NCBI GenBank assembly: GCA_905221605.1
Contig: CAJNDS010002793.1
Location: 1 to 64,000, forward strand
Direction: 5' to 3'
DNA length: 64,000 nt
DNA from: Symbiodinium natans
Taxonomy: Eukaryota; Sar; Dinophyceae; Suessiales; Symbiodiniaceae
In this document: positions 1 to 13,022 of the stretch, in pieces
Layout of the letters: each line of letters starts with the position of its first letter
Position numbering within the stretch: position 1 is the stretch's first letter
The notes under the pieces: model-generated
Told to the model about the DNA's origin: nothing
Database searches by the model: none
The model's input: the letters and a program-made list of their open reading frames with translations, nothing else
Made by a program: the position numbers and the translations under genes

Positions 1-79
1 AGACTTTGACCAGTCCAGAAGCATGCAGTCTGGGAGGGACAGGACTTTGCAGGTCCAAGCTAAGCCACTCCGGCCACTT

Positions 80-754
80 TCAGCCCTGCGCCCCAGCAAT
101 TAGGAAGGCCCGCCCCCAAAACATGAACAGCACACCTGGCCGGCTCGAGGGTGCCGGAGCCCAGCAAGCCGTCAGAAGGCTGAGAACATCAGGTCCTGGA
201 CTCCTGGCGCCCCTTATTGACATTGCACGAGCACTACTTGCCTTCGTTGCTTGGCTTGTGTGGCCCTGTGCCTGAACACGAGCACTTTCGAAGGAAACTT
301 CGCCGTCTGCGTCGAGGAATCGCGGACGCCCTGGAAGACAGCTACCGCCGCGGAGCACGTTTGTAACCGGAGTGTTCAGAAGGAACATGCTCTGGCTCTT
401 CCGCTCTTGAGCAGTCAATGCGGCGGTCCTTTCCGCGCTGGGCAGCCGTGGCTTTGCAAAAAGGCCGCCAAGTTGGGCTATGTCCATGGTCATGGTCGAT
501 GGCCGATGGTCTTTGAGCAAGGTCAGTGCCAGCATGGGGTCGTTCATGGGCTCACATGCGTTGACGAATCTGCGGCAACCAAGAAGCAATCTTGACACTT
601 GGGGAAAGGAGGTCCAAAACTTGGAGGAAGTATGACGAAGCTCTGAATCATCCCCAGAGCCGTGGCTTTGACGAATGCCTAGGAGTGAGTTGGGCCTTAA
701 TTGTCGAGAGGCCTTGAGCTGCAACCCCTGTGCGTTGGCCCGGCTCCTCCCCAC
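80..754 (-). other. Long open frame, possible exon(s), no recognised family
   Basis: An uninterrupted minus-strand frame of 224 codons. The middle part (around 430-560) reads like protein (PMNDPMLALTLLKDHRP) but I recognise no domain and see no convincing splice pair. It could hold one real exon or be chance. I do not assign a function. Confidence 0.2.
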
Positions 755-3700
755 AGCTTGCCCCTGACTCAGGCAGGGCAGCGAATCTGTTCAATCGGTC
801 TTAAGTCAACTCGCCGCTTTCCGCAAAGAGGCTGAGCCAGAAAGGGGCAATCTACGGCGCAGTTGCTGCCTAGCATTTCCTGCTGTCAGCGGCTGGACAC
901 GATCAGCCCTTTCTCAACACATCCGCATCTCCACACCTCTCCTAGCAAATCCTTGCGCATAGGACATCTTTGCTGAACAGAACCTCGAACACTGGGATGT
1001 TTGGAGGTTGAGGGCAAAAGGCCCATTAGCGACTAGCAGACCGACAGACCCATGGCTAGTAGCAGGGTGATGTCCACAAGAAGGCACGCTGCGCTGAATA
1101 TCGCTGAGTCCGCCAGAAAAAGCAAGTGGCTTTGCGCTTGACTTGCAGGCGCGGGTCTCGAAGTGCCATGCCAGTTCCTCACAAGGAGCCTTGTGTTTGG
1201 AGCTCAGCTTCTCGGCATGCCAGGAGTCTGGCAACGCCGAGCCGCAGGTTCAGCAGGTTGAATACACCAATGTGCGGCGCGAAGACAAAACAACACAAAG
1301 GGAGTGCCACTCGTAACGTACAGAACTGAAAGGAATGCACATATGGGTGGCCAGGCCGGCAGCGTCCCCATGTCCATGGCCATGTGTACATGGCCGGTGA
1401 CCTGCCCACCTGCCTTGGAACCCAAGGGTCCCTGGCTCGATTCCCTTTTGCGTCGTGGCCTGCCCTGTCCTGTACCCTGTCTGGGTTTCGGGTTTCTTCT
1501 TGCTAAAACCTGGCTTGGGAATTTGGGCAGGGTTTGGGGTGGTTTCGGTGGGGCTTGACCTTGTTTTAAAATTCCCGGGAATCCGGGGCCGGTGGGGGTT
1601 GCCATGGGCTGTGCTTTGCTGCTTTTGGGCCCAAATTAGGGGTTCCAGCAGCTGCCCTCTCAGCCAGGGAAGAGACCCCCAGCAAATCAGCATCTGCTAG
1701 ACAGGGCTAGGAGTCAGCACGGTCATCTCTAGGGCTGTTCTGAGGAGTGCATGATACCTGGGCATCCACCGACAGGTTGCACCATGCGAGTCCTGCATGG
1801 CTAAAACTCCGACGACTGCATGACTAGAAAGCACCATCCCTATGAGGGCGGCGCCAAACCAACGCACCTACTTCTGAGGGCGAAACAGAACATAAACACT
1901 AGCGTCACGCTGCAGGAAGTCTATCAACAGTTAAGTTGCAAAGAGCTTCACCCTGACCCAACTCTTGAGCGGTCCGCCTCTACAAAACCCCGGAAAGCGT
2001 GATGCGAGATTCATCCGTGCTGGATTGGTGCAAAAGCTTGTGCAACAGAGCTCTGCGACTCACTGCTGATGGTCTTGTTGTTGTGAGAGGGCTCGTCACG
2101 ACGAGCAACACCAATGGTTATAGACTGTCCACTTGCGGTACTCGTACCGTAGATCTGCTCTTCGACAGCGATTTCTACTACTTGAGTCTGGGAATCGCAT
2201 CCGACCAGGCTTGGTCTCCTCTTCACAGCACTTCACGATATATGGGTGCCACAAGCACGTAGCTGTCTGTGCTAAGCTCAACAGAAGCTGGTGCCCAAGG
2301 ACCACTACCGCGACGCCCACCTGACGTTGGACCACTGCTCCAATTCTGAGGACTACACTACACGGTGTGCATCTGAAGGATGCTTTGCATTTGATTTTGG
2401 GACTGGTTTGCACCGCCCAACTACCCTTAGTCGTTTTGGCTGTATGCCGGTGTGAACACTCCACGTTCGCGGTCTGGGTGCTGTAAGGGAAGGACAAAGA
2501 TGAATCAGCGCTGCCCCCAATGGCACGGGCGCAGGAACGAAGTCGCCCCAGTGGGCGTTATGTCAGCCCAACAAGAATACACACACCCCGCAGTGGCACA
2601 TGGCTAGCTTGCGAAGTTGCATTGTTGATGGAATGCCTCGAGAGGTGTGGAGAGTGACTTGAGACCTACGAGTATTGCAGTGGTGGGTCGAAGCAGGGTG
2701 GAAAAAACACTCCAGCGGCACGTGGGTTCGTGTGGTTCGTCGTCCAGCCAAAGGCGGAGACCCGATAGCCACGTTTGCTTCATTGCATAGGTATGGATCC
2801 GAGCCGGGTCTCGGTGCGAAGGGTGCGTGAAGTTCGGCGAGGGGCGAAAGTAAAATCGGCGCAGCGAAGAAATGTCCGCAAACGTCTCATGGGTAGGTGT
2901 ATGACATCTGCGTCGGAGCTTTGCAAGATGTTGGGGAATGAGGCCGCTTTGGATTTGCGGCTCTGGGTACCATCAACAGCGAGACCCGAACCCAAGTGCA
3001 CTGGGCTTGACATGCAGACACTTTAGGCAGAAATGCTGTGTGGAGTCGAAAACAAGACCGAACCCTCAGAGTGAAGCGACTTCCCAACCGAGACCCCTTC
3101 AACCGATCTGAAGTGGAATGAAGCGAAGTGGAATAGACTTCAACGTAGACGCAAGGAGCACTCAGGGTGCACGAGGCACTGGCGCTGCCCTGCACTGCAG
3201 GGGCACGCTCACTGCTAAGCTGCATGTCCAAAAAGCGTGCTGTCCCACATCTCCAACCGAACTTACATTCTCAAACATCCCTCAGAAAGAACATCACCAT
3301 GGCAACATGGCTTCCTTCCTGCGGTCCACCTTCGCAGTTGATCAGCTTGACCAACGGGACGCGGCCAAATCATCGATCCACCCCCTATCTTACTCCTTTC
3401 ATGGAAGGTTTATGCCGCCGCTCAAGTGGGCGCAGCCGAGACAGCGCAGGCATGCTGTTCACGTGCATCTACTCGCACAAGTGTGCCATTGGTGTCCTTG
3501 ACCCTCGGGTTGATCGGGGGTTTACATTGAGAAGGAACGAAGGCGACATCGGCACGCGAAGGACATGAAGAGATCAGTAGCCATCCCCATCTTCGCACAC
3601 AAGCTCCTGAGCAACTAGGTGCATATCATGGTGACTGGCACTGAGGTCTCAAGCACCAGAGAGCATGGGCAAAGTGAACGTGAAGTTCTGACAGTCGCCG

Positions 3701-5485
3701 CCGTACTTCGCTTTAAAGATCTCGAAATCGTCACCAAGTTGCCGGAGCAGTGTTTGCTGAGGGTGCACGGGAAGGTCCTCACCTCCGCAATGCCTTCACG
3801 TGAGCGACCGTCAAGACTCTAGAGGTCGGGCCTAGGTCCCGCAATGGGGGCGTCGCTTTTCAGTGTTCCCCGTCGCCTTACAGGGTTTTTGACACTTCCG
3901 CATGCAAATGTCCTACCAGGATACAACCGCAATTACCATAGTTTTGACCCTTGGTCATGTGAGCATACGAAGATCTTGCAGCCCCTGTGTCGGCAGACGT
4001 TTTGACTTCCCTTCTGGCCGTTTCTTTGATCTCTGGCACAGTGTGAATCTGTGTCGCTCTGTGCAAGCTGGAATGCTGCAGACTTTGGGTTTCACTTGGC
4101 TTCAGCAGCTTCAATTCTCTGTGGGTCCCAGCAGTTCTTGCACTCTGTGGCCCTCCTTTGGGGGCCCCGCTGCCAACGGCTGCTGGCTTTCAACGCGGGA
4201 GCCGAACATGCATCAGTGCATCAGGCTCTCTGGTCCACAAACGTCCACACTCCAGTGTGATACAAGCACTTGATGTCTTTACCATGTTGGCGGATAGGAG
4301 CGATGAGTGTCGGCGATTACTGAGATCCCATTGGGTGGAACGATGCGGAGAGTCACATGGCAAAGCTATGAGTGAGGGCCGCTGAGCTGCGCTTCATAAG
4401 CATGTTCAAGCACCTGCCCCAAGCGGCCCGATGCTGCATGATGAAGGAACGCAAGAGCCCACACGTCGTCCTGCACAAGCCTTGAGCCCTTCTCTGACCC
4501 CTTTCTGAGCAGCGGCCGTGTGGTGCCTGAGGCGCTTCTGCACGAGCGTCCCAACTATCGTACACTGCGTATCACTGCGTCATGCTCGAACCTCAGCTAG
4601 GCACAAAGATTGGAATTCGCATGACAAGAATGAGGACAAACCAAGCTAGTTGCTACAGGCTTCTTGGCGTCAGACCCTCGCGTGAAATCACATCTTCGGA
4701 CGTGGGCCTGGAAGAACTGGTGGCCACCTGCTGCATTCGCGGGAAGGGTTAGCATACTAATTTTCGACCTGCACTTCGAGTACAACGATGTCCCAGACGA
4801 GGAGCCAATCAAACTCACTGCAGCGGGATGTAGGGATGTGGAGGGTGGGGAGAACCAATCATGCAATGCAGGAGGCTCTTGCAAATATCTTTCAACTGCC
4901 AGATGCACCAAGCCCAGGCAGCCTGTGCTTGACTCGCCGTCATGCCAGCGGCATAGAAGAAATAGAGCACATACCAACTAACCTGCCCACTGCAAGGCTG
5001 AGCGTGATCCTGAGCCTTCATGGGCCGCGGCAGGCAATACCGGGTCTAACATTCTCCGCTCTTCTGGAGAAAAAAACTGATGTTATGCTTCGGGTCCTCA
5101 TGTTGGGTACTAAACCAATGAAGCTCTGCCTGGCACTTCTGCCCATGCACTTCTGGCAGCTTGCCTTCTTCTGAGAGATGAGCAGACCAAGCCAGGAGAA
5201 GCACTTAGGTTAAAATATGTTAAAATCAAACAACACCACGCCGAGGGTGGGGATTAAAAAAACACCACAGATACCCAACACACAGACTCTATTGAGATGG
5301 CTACAGACGGAATTCGCTGCCCAGACGTCCACAGGACATGGCAGAGGTTCTCCTGAAGCTTTCTTTGCCTGAGATATGGGTCCAAAGCTGCCTAGCAAGC
5401 ATCACGTATTGATGCCAGCGAATTGGATTGCCAAAGGCCAAGCTGGACACGCCGGCGTCGCCTGTCCAGCTGCAGGCCTGGCAAC
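755..5485. other. No supportable gene
   Basis: Only short overlapping frames on both strands. I found no family motif, no run of exons with consistent splice phase and no clear repeat. Micro-exons could be hidden here, since they are easily missed without transcript data. Confidence 0.4.
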
Positions 5486-5570
5486 CTCTCTCTTTAATTT
5501 GGCCCATTCGCTGAATGAGAGCCAGGGCTGCATCCCCATAGCCCCAGGTGAAACGGGCACCATCGGGCAC
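5486..5570 (-). CDS. Single predicted exon of an unidentified gene
   Basis: An 85-nt stretch between an acceptor (CTTCAAG before the GTG codon at 5570) and a GT donor after 5486 encodes 28 codons of protein-like sequence (VPDGARFTWGYGDAALAL). The flanking frame is open for longer, but the splice signals fit this interval best. Neighbouring exons were not identified and I recognise no family. Confidence 0.35.
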
Positions 5571-6883
5571 CTTGAAGCCTGAGCACAGGTCAACCGAGCG
5601 AGCTGTAACTTCAAACTCCTCGGAACGAGCAGTGCATGTACCCAAGCGGAGAACGAATCTGCTTTCAGAGAAAGACTGTTCAGGCTGTTCACTACGAAAA
5701 CTCACATGTCGCCTGCATGCTTCAACGCGTGCGCGAGATGGCGCGAAAGTGCAAAGAAGACGAGTATGGGTATAGGGCACTGCCGCACGCAATTCCAAGC
5801 ACCACCAGTTTACAAACAAAAGGGGGGCACATATCCGCTCAACAATGTGATAGGTTAATAAAAACAACTTGTAATACGAGCTGCACACTAAAATCTGGCT
5901 GTTGTGTTGGCAGCGCGGGCTGTGTCGCCGAACTTTTTTTGAGTCAACATGTTGAGTTGCAGAGCACGCAAAGTCATCAAGTGATTCCATAGCGTTCGAA
6001 TTTTCTCGCTGACTACCCCCGCCAACATCTCAACATGGATCCCAAAGAAATTCTTGCAGACCCGGATTCTAAGTCGCAAAACCGGCAACACTCACTCATC
6101 AGTTTTTTGCATTGTCGAGTTGCACCTTCGCAGCAAGACTTAGCCTGGAGCAACAAACCTCGTTCATGTGTCAGGATAGGGTCGAAGGGCGCATGTCCCT
6201 CTTGCTCGCGATGCAGTGGGCAGAACACGCAGTACGTGGTTCGCATGTTGATGTCATTTGCTGTGCATCCAGTGATCTCCGTGACGTTTTTGCGACATGT
6301 GTTTGCATTGGTATGGCCCCTGCAGGAAATTGTCTCATGTATCCGAATGGCAACAATGAAAGTTGCTGCGAGCAGAAAACTCGATGTCACCGGCTCTTTG
6401 ACAGACATGCGACCAGTGTGCCTGACAACACAGCCCGCCACCACGAACCCCTTTTCGCGAGCTTGTGTACACTCGCTGTTACGCACCTTCGTCCATTTGA
6501 GTTCTGAGAAGCCGACCAGGACAAGCTTCTGGCCATCGATCCGTCATGCCGCAGCTTCCACTGGGGCGGCTTCTTCCACTCCTGCGGCTGCAAACCGAAC
6601 TGGCAGGATCAGCAAAGAAGCATGCTCTCAGTAAAAGCGTGGTTGCTACTTCCATTGTGGAGCTTGCGGGCCTCAGTTGTCAAGTGAGCTGAAGCCATAT
6701 GGAAAGAATGTCTACACCCTACATGTTACATAATTACATAGTTACATATTGCTTGCGTCTTGTACCCGAATGGAGAGGAGCCCAGGAGTCGGGGAACAAA
6801 GCGTTGCTTCGGATGGGAACCCCCGGGAGCCTGAGGGCTGGCTACGGTCTGAGGAGAAGGAGGAGCAGAAAATTCTATGGAAC
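5571..6883. other. No supportable gene
   Basis: A 157-codon minus-strand frame (6013-6486) has one hydrophobic segment (SFLLAATFIVAI) but no start context, domain or splice partners. I do not call it a gene. Confidence 0.4.
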
Positions 6884-7000
6884 CCTGCTCTCTCTGCTCT
6901 CTCTGCTCTCTCTGCTCTCTCTGCTCCCTCTGCTCCCTCTGCTCCCTCTGTTGTTTCCTTCCTTCCTTCCTTCCTCCCTCCCTCCCTCCAATCCTTCCTT
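6884..7000. repeat. Pyrimidine microsatellite
   Basis: Repeats of CTCTCTGCT turn into CTCCCTCTG and then into TTCC and CTCC runs. Protein-like frames across it (Leu-Ser or Arg-Gly-Ser strings) come only from the repeat. Confidence 0.9.
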
Positions 7001-7837
7001 CCTGCGCCCTTGGTCCCCCCCGCGGTGTGAGGGGGTCCGCCCGAACGCTCGGTCTAGCGGGAACCTACCTTGTCCACACATTAACCGCCTATCCCTTGCC
7101 TCTCTCTCCCCTTTCTCCCTCTCTCCTTTCTCAGGTTTTGGGCAAGTGCTGGGGTTTGGTGGTGAGGCTTCCAAGACTCACGGCGCAGACTGATGTGCTA
7201 AAAAACGTCGGAACAGCCAACTACACGTTCTTCGACCCTGACCAAAGCACTCCTGGCTCGACCGCAGCTCCGGCTGCCTGAATGTGGATGGTGGATCACG
7301 CCCGGCGGGTCATTACCAAGCCGGTCATTACGAGGATATAATTGGGCCTTTCGATCTGGCCTCCTTCCCCCCCTTCCCAACACCACACCCCTCCTCCCTG
7401 GAACCCCGCCCCTTCTGGGATTCTAACAACAATGCGAGGACCTCCCCTAGTCCCCTACCCCCCCTGACACCTTCCTCCCCAAGCACTCCCACCAACTGCG
7501 CCCCGGCTGCCGAGGCGGCGCGCGGAAGCGTTTACAATTAAGAGGCTTCTTGACAGCAGCGTGGTGAAGCGAGGAAGGAGAACACAGCACAGCACAGTGC
7601 CACCAGCGACCCGCCTCCACCACCTCCGTCGGCTCAATCCTTCGCACATTGTACATGCTGTGCATGGATTGAAGTCTACGTCAAGCCACGAGGATGAACA
7701 ACCAGAGGGGGCATGGGGGGACGGCTTCAACATGCTTCAACCGTGCGCGGAGGGCCTCTCAGCTAGTTCAGCCAGGGCCGAGCGAGGTCCAGCATCTTGG
7801 AAGACCAGGCACGTTGCAAGGGAAGTGTCGTAGTGAC
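7001..7837. other. No supportable gene
   Basis: C-rich spacer with a tract of CCCC-rich sequence around 7370-7500. It may contain the 3' end of the coiled-coil gene that lies upstream on the minus strand, but I could not place a stop exon. Confidence 0.35.
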
Positions 7838-9911
7838 CAGTTCCTTAGGGCTCCGCAGAAGGCGGTCAGCTCTGCCTCCAGCTTCTTGAGGTCCTGCAAA
7901 CGTGGGAGGCGGGCGAAGGGAGGCGATCGGCACATCACTGCTGCCCAGACCTTCTGCAGGGATTTCACTTGTGGATCCAGAGCAGACAAAGCCTGCGGTA
8001 GCAAGGATGGACGACATCAGCTTGCACCATGCTGGTGTGCCACGACACTGGCCCATGGAAGCACCGGCCTTCTGCGCTTCCTTGACTTTGCCTTCCGCAG
8101 CGGATTGGGCCTAGCAAATGGTACCCATGGATGGAGACGCATACATGGCAAAACCATCGCAACATCATCCGAGTCCAACACTGATCGGGCTTCTGTGTAA
8201 GCCTCAGGAATACTGTGGGCTTCAACGCGTCTGTTCACATTGAACATTCTGCCATGTTTTGACCCGCCTCGGCCCCCAGGTGCTGCTTGGCCTTGGCCTC
8301 CTCGAAGGCCACCTGCCACAGGAAATGGAAAAAGAAAACGGCGGCCCCCTCTCCAAGCCAGCCAGAACCTTCAGACGCGCAGGGCTGCAGGTCTGTTTCA
8401 GTTTCTTCGGCTTAGGATTCGCATTGCCTCCGCTTGCGACAGCTCCGCTTTACATTCCTCCTGGTGAGTCACAGATACTTCTTGTTAAGGTACATCACGC
8501 CTTGCAGACATGACCGGGGCATCATGTTCTTGTGATTATCCTGTCCTGTGCGGCAATTCAAGACAAGCCAGTGTAAACACCCTCGTCTTCCTTCTTGGGC
8601 TCGATGGCGACCAGCTCTTCTGCAGCTGCGGCCTTCGCTGCCAGTAATGTCCAGGAAAGCTCGTGTGGACTGGCCCGTCGTGACAAATTCGACTGCTGAG
8701 TTGCTCAACATGACAAACATATGCTTTGTAATCGATTTAGTATGACTGTTCTGACTGTTATGCCCTGGAAGAGACCCAGCATTCCCACGATGCACTTCGG
8801 GGTCGGGGCTTTCGACAGCTCGCTTTGACTGACTTTGCGCTCACTCCAGTGATGGTACTGAGGCCCCGCGCACGACGGCGGTCTAGCTCCTCCTGCAGGC
8901 CCGACACCACCTGCGTCGTGCTCTAGGGAACGTCGCGCTTCGGACGATGGGTGGATTGGCGCTGCTTAGATGTTGCAAGAGATACAGAGGCAGATGGAAA
9001 GCCATGACGGGCGCAAAGCGAAAAGCGAGAGTACCTTAGCGGCTCTGCTTTCGACGTCGTGTGTTGTTGAGCCAAACATCCTTTTGTCGCTCCGTCATGC
9101 TTTCCCATCATGTTGCGTCAGAGGAGTTCAGCACGTGAGGGCAGCGGCTCTCACTGCCAGTCACTCTCCGGACAGATCTCCGCGCTTAACAACGGAAAGC
9201 ATGGGAAAAGTAGTGCGAACAGCACGAGCGTACCGGACGTGAAAGGCTCTTGACACCTTCGCACTTCCTTTTCCAAGGAGGAAACTCACCTCAAAAAAAC
9301 CTGGACCCTTTGCGGAAAGGAAGAGCACGGACCCGTACATTTTGCCAAGGCCCGCGCGCTTGTGTCAAAGGCACCCCGCATGGCTGGCTCCTGTGGACGA
9401 GAACCCTTTTTTTACTTCAGAAGCGTCTGGCGCTTCAGCTGCTTCAGCGGCATCAGCTGTTTCAGCCCCCTCACGTGGATACTGAAGCCCCGCGACATGA
9501 CAGCGCAACGAAGCTCGGAAACCTAGATGGGCCGAAGCAGCAAAAAAGGGACAAAAGGGACCTTGGTGATGGCTTCCGGGATCGCTGTCAGCAAAGACCT
9601 CCACAGATCGAAGCGCCATGGACACTTTGTGGGGTTTTTCTGGTGGCTTCGGGATGCTTAGGGGAAGCGAGGCCTTCATGGTTTTAGGGTTTTTTGTGGG
9701 TTTTAGGCTTTGAAATTTGGGGTTTCAGATGGTTTCAGAGCTCATTAAGCGTGTGTCTGTTGGTGTTCCCCACCCCCGCCACCCTCCCACTTCACCCACT
9801 CTTCCTGCTCCCTCCCCGCTGCCTTCATAGCCCCCACCTCACTCCCCACCACTGAGCGACTGGCTCGTCGAGGAGGGACAGCTTCTTCAAAGACGCCAGG
9901 AGGTTCTCAGC
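7838..9911 (-). CDS. Micro-exon gene for a coiled-coil protein (partial)
   Basis: I do not recognise the family. At least ten exons of 33-80 nt can be read on the minus strand: about 9852-9911, 9416-9469, 8859-8910, 8591-8637, 8428-8460, 8264-8312, 8155-8192, 8069-8110, 7951-7992 and 7838-7893. From 8910 to 7838 the splice phases agree. Two acceptors have strong pyrimidine tracts (before 8312 and 7893). The joined protein is rich in Glu, Lys, Ala and Leu with heptad-like spacing (LQEELDRRRARGL, EECKAELSQAE, DLKKLEAELTAF), so a long coiled coil is likely. Donors are a mix of GT, GC and probably GA (after 8591). Both termini are unknown, and the two exons near 9.4 and 9.9 kb may belong to another gene. 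Confidence 0.6.
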
Positions 9912-10324
9912 CTCAAACCACGGCGACAAGAAACGGAAAATAAGGGCTCCTGCCCTCAGAGGCCGGGATCACGTGCCCTTCTTCAAACTATACATCCCTG
10001 ATTGGGCTGAGGATGGCGTCAGGGGCTCTCATTCACTGAGATGCCAAGCGCTTCGGCGAGCATCGTCCCCTGTGACTGTTCCTGCTGCCACTGCTGCTTC
10101 CGGGTCTACGTCGTGTACATTGGGGAGTATACATGTCGCAGTGCTCGCAGTTCAAGCATGTCGTGCGTCGCGTGCAGTTGGAAGTGGTAGAAGCATCACA
10201 AGGCTTCAGGAACTATTTTGCAGCACGCTTGCGGCTGGGCATGGCATACTTAGGACTCGCCAGTTTTTGGCTGTCCGGGACTCCTGGCATCTTCGAAGCC
10301 CACCACTGCTCGACTCAAGGGCCT

Positions 10325-12127
10325 TCAAGCAGACCCAGGTGTGACGACGATGCTTCTGCAACAAGCGAGATTTGGACGTGGCAAGGTGATCTTGCAGAAC
10401 AAAAGGCACACTGCTGCGAGCTGAATAAAGAGACAAGCCAGAAAAGCTGCCAACCAAATGGGCGAATATTTCTCGATGATGACGAGCAGGGTGCCGGCAG
10501 TACCAATCAGAAAACAGTCCGACATCCATAGCGCAGTCCCAGTGAGGATTGATCCTAGCAGCAGCTGCAAGAACCCATGCTCCGCTGCACATCGAGTGAC
10601 AAGTTGATTGCAGCGCAGCGCCAACGGAACATTGGTTGCCAAATTCAATGGGGCCAAAAGCAAGTTGAGCGCAACATCTGAGACCAGGTATGCGGGAACT
10701 GAAGAGAATCCCATGTCTGAGGCAGCTACTCGGCAATCTCGATGACCATCGCACCCTAGCACACTCAACAATGACATAAATATGAAAGGCAACACGGCAA
10801 CCATGCACATCTTGAAAGACATCTCATTCTCTTGACCCAGGGCAATGACCACAGAATCACGCAGCGTACCTCTCACATAGGTGTTGAACTCATCAATGAC
10901 CTCTGCTCTCGTGGGGTAACTAGTGACGTGACGGATGTCACGAATGGTCTGCACCAGAGGAACGGCTGCATCCTGCATCTCATCCACCTCGCTGCTAGGT
11001 TGCTGGATGTTCGTCCTCAAAGTATGCCACAAGCTCATCTCATCCATCAAAGGCGGCGGTCGAGACTCATCGGCATCAAAAGCGACGCTCAGTGGGGGGT
11101 CCAAAGCCTCATCAAAGAGATCTGATATATGTTCCTCAATGATCTGACGGTCACTTTCCACACTGCATCTCGCATTCTTCAAGTCGAAACTTGCCATCTC
11201 ATCCAGCATCCATCTGTGGCGTCTGAGCTTCTCCAAGCAAAACCATGAGAAGGGGACTCCAGAAGCCACATACATATATGCAGGTAAAGACTCCAATTCA
11301 AACATCGAGATGAAAAGAGCTCTTCTTGAGTCAAGTTCGAAAGGGGGAGGTTTGTATCCTATCACCATGCAGGAAAGCAGGAAACCGATTCCAAACCAAG
11401 ACAACGTCCACAGTGGCTTCCAAATTGGCACCAGTACCATCGCATGTGTTGGTCCAGTTTTAGCACGAACAGCTAATTCGTAGTTGCACCACAACCTGGA
11501 CATGCGCAAAAAAACAGACAGGCAAGTCATGACTACAGTAGCTAGTCACTACACGCAGCCACGCTTCTGTTTTGCAAGCCCCCACCTTTGGCAGTACGTT
11601 TCATCCCAAAGCACCAACATCTGAGCTGACTGAGCCACAAAAGCTGGTACAGCTTGAAGCGTCTGAGCTTTCACAGAAGGCTGATCTTGCTCTACGCAAA
11701 CTTGATCAAACCAAATGCCGGTCTTGGAAAAGACGTGCCCGAAAAGATACACGATGAGAAATGTAGCCATCGGGAGGCAGAACAACCACACGAACAAAAC
11801 GTCTTCAGGCTGCGGAATGAAGCGTTGGTCAGCGTCCCCGGCTTGTAGTAAGAAGAGGATGAAGGTAGCTGACAAGGCCGCCACGACCAAAGACGAAGCA
11901 ATGGCCAAGTCAAGGTTCAGATGGTGACAAACTGCCAGGGCTTTCTTCCAGCTGGCACAGGACCAAGAATGGCTAAGGAAGATGTCAGCATTCGCAACCT
12001 TCCGCAAGGAATTGACGGGCAAGCATCGCGAGCAGTTCAGAAGGCTTGATGTGACATCAAGGGCAGATGCTGCTCGAAATAGCCCGTGCTGGTCGGCTAA
12101 GGCAGCTTGCGCCTGAATTGAATGCAT
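10325..12127 (-). CDS. TIR-like domain membrane protein
   Basis: Two exons, 11586-12127 and 10325-11495, are joined by a 90-bp GT-AG intron and give 570 residues. Residues 48-55 (DIFLSHSW) look like the first strand of a TIR-type domain. Two hydrophobic helices follow (about 75-95 and 110-130), then WFDQVCVEQ (139-147) and LWCNYEL (182-188). Glu187 in that last motif matches the position of the catalytic glutamate of plant TIR NADases. The C-terminal half has several more membrane segments (about 210-270 and 415-560). The intron falls exactly before LWCNYEL, so the exon join restores the motif. The start ATG is at 12127. The TIR assignment is motif-based inference. A signalling or NAD-cleaving role is possible but not shown. 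Confidence 0.88.
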
Positions 12128-12576
12128 GGCCCTGCGCTCGGCTTACGGCTTCCGCGGTGGAAAAAGACCCTTTAGGCTAGAGCCAAGTAGACTGCAGTCA
12201 GGTCTTTCTCTCTCGCTCTCTCTCGCTCTCTGTGGTCAAGCCAAATGGACTGTCTCCTTCCAGCTTCGGTCACAGTCCTTGCACCAGCGGTGTGACTAGA
12301 TCCGTCACGATGGACTCCAGGTTCTCCTGTGTCACATGGCCCGTGAGGTTTCGACCCCGAGCTTCGTGATGGCAAATGCACCGAGAGCCTGCGGCTACCT
12401 TTGATGTCCAAAAAAAACCATTCGACTCATGACGACGACAGCAGCACACAAAAGCCCTTCGGTGATGCCTTTGCACCTCTGGCGTAGACCTCCAAAAATG
12501 CCCGGGTTCAGGGTTTAGGGTTTAAGGCGTAGGGCAGTTTAGGGTTTGGGTCAGGGTTCCAGGGAAGCCCTCTGAC
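12128..12576 (-). other. Possible 3' exon of the coiled-coil gene upstream, otherwise nothing clear
   Basis: Around 12295-12350 the minus strand encodes ENLESIVTDLVTPLVQGL after a CACAG acceptor, which is protein-like. TTTAGGG-type sequence lies at 12506-12560. I cannot tell whether this exon ends the coiled-coil gene at 12.6-15.5 kb. Confidence 0.25.
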
Positions 12577-12991
12577 CTTCGCACATCGCTCCTTGGCCTT
12601 TTGGCGATCGATCTGGTCCTTGTCGGCTGCACGAAGGGCGGCCTCATCCACCCCCCTCCACCCAAAACCCTCCCCAAATACGGAAAACCTGAAACCCAGA
12701 AACCTGCAAACCGTTTTTTAACCCTTGAAAACCCTTGGGGCCTAGAACCCACAAAACATTGAAAACCCTAAGCCCGAAAACCTTACAACCCCAAAACCCG
12801 AAACCCTGAAACCCTCAAACCTAAAAACTAAACCCCCACCGGGGGCATAACAGGAAGGGGCCAGAGTGGGGGGGGGAGGTGCAGCGACGCAGCACTAAAC
12901 TGGACACCACTCTCGCACTGACAGCTCCTCCTCCTCCTCCCAGTTTTCTTTTTAACTCTACACTCAACAAACATGCATATATTTCTATATG

Positions 12992-13022
<31 letters not shown>

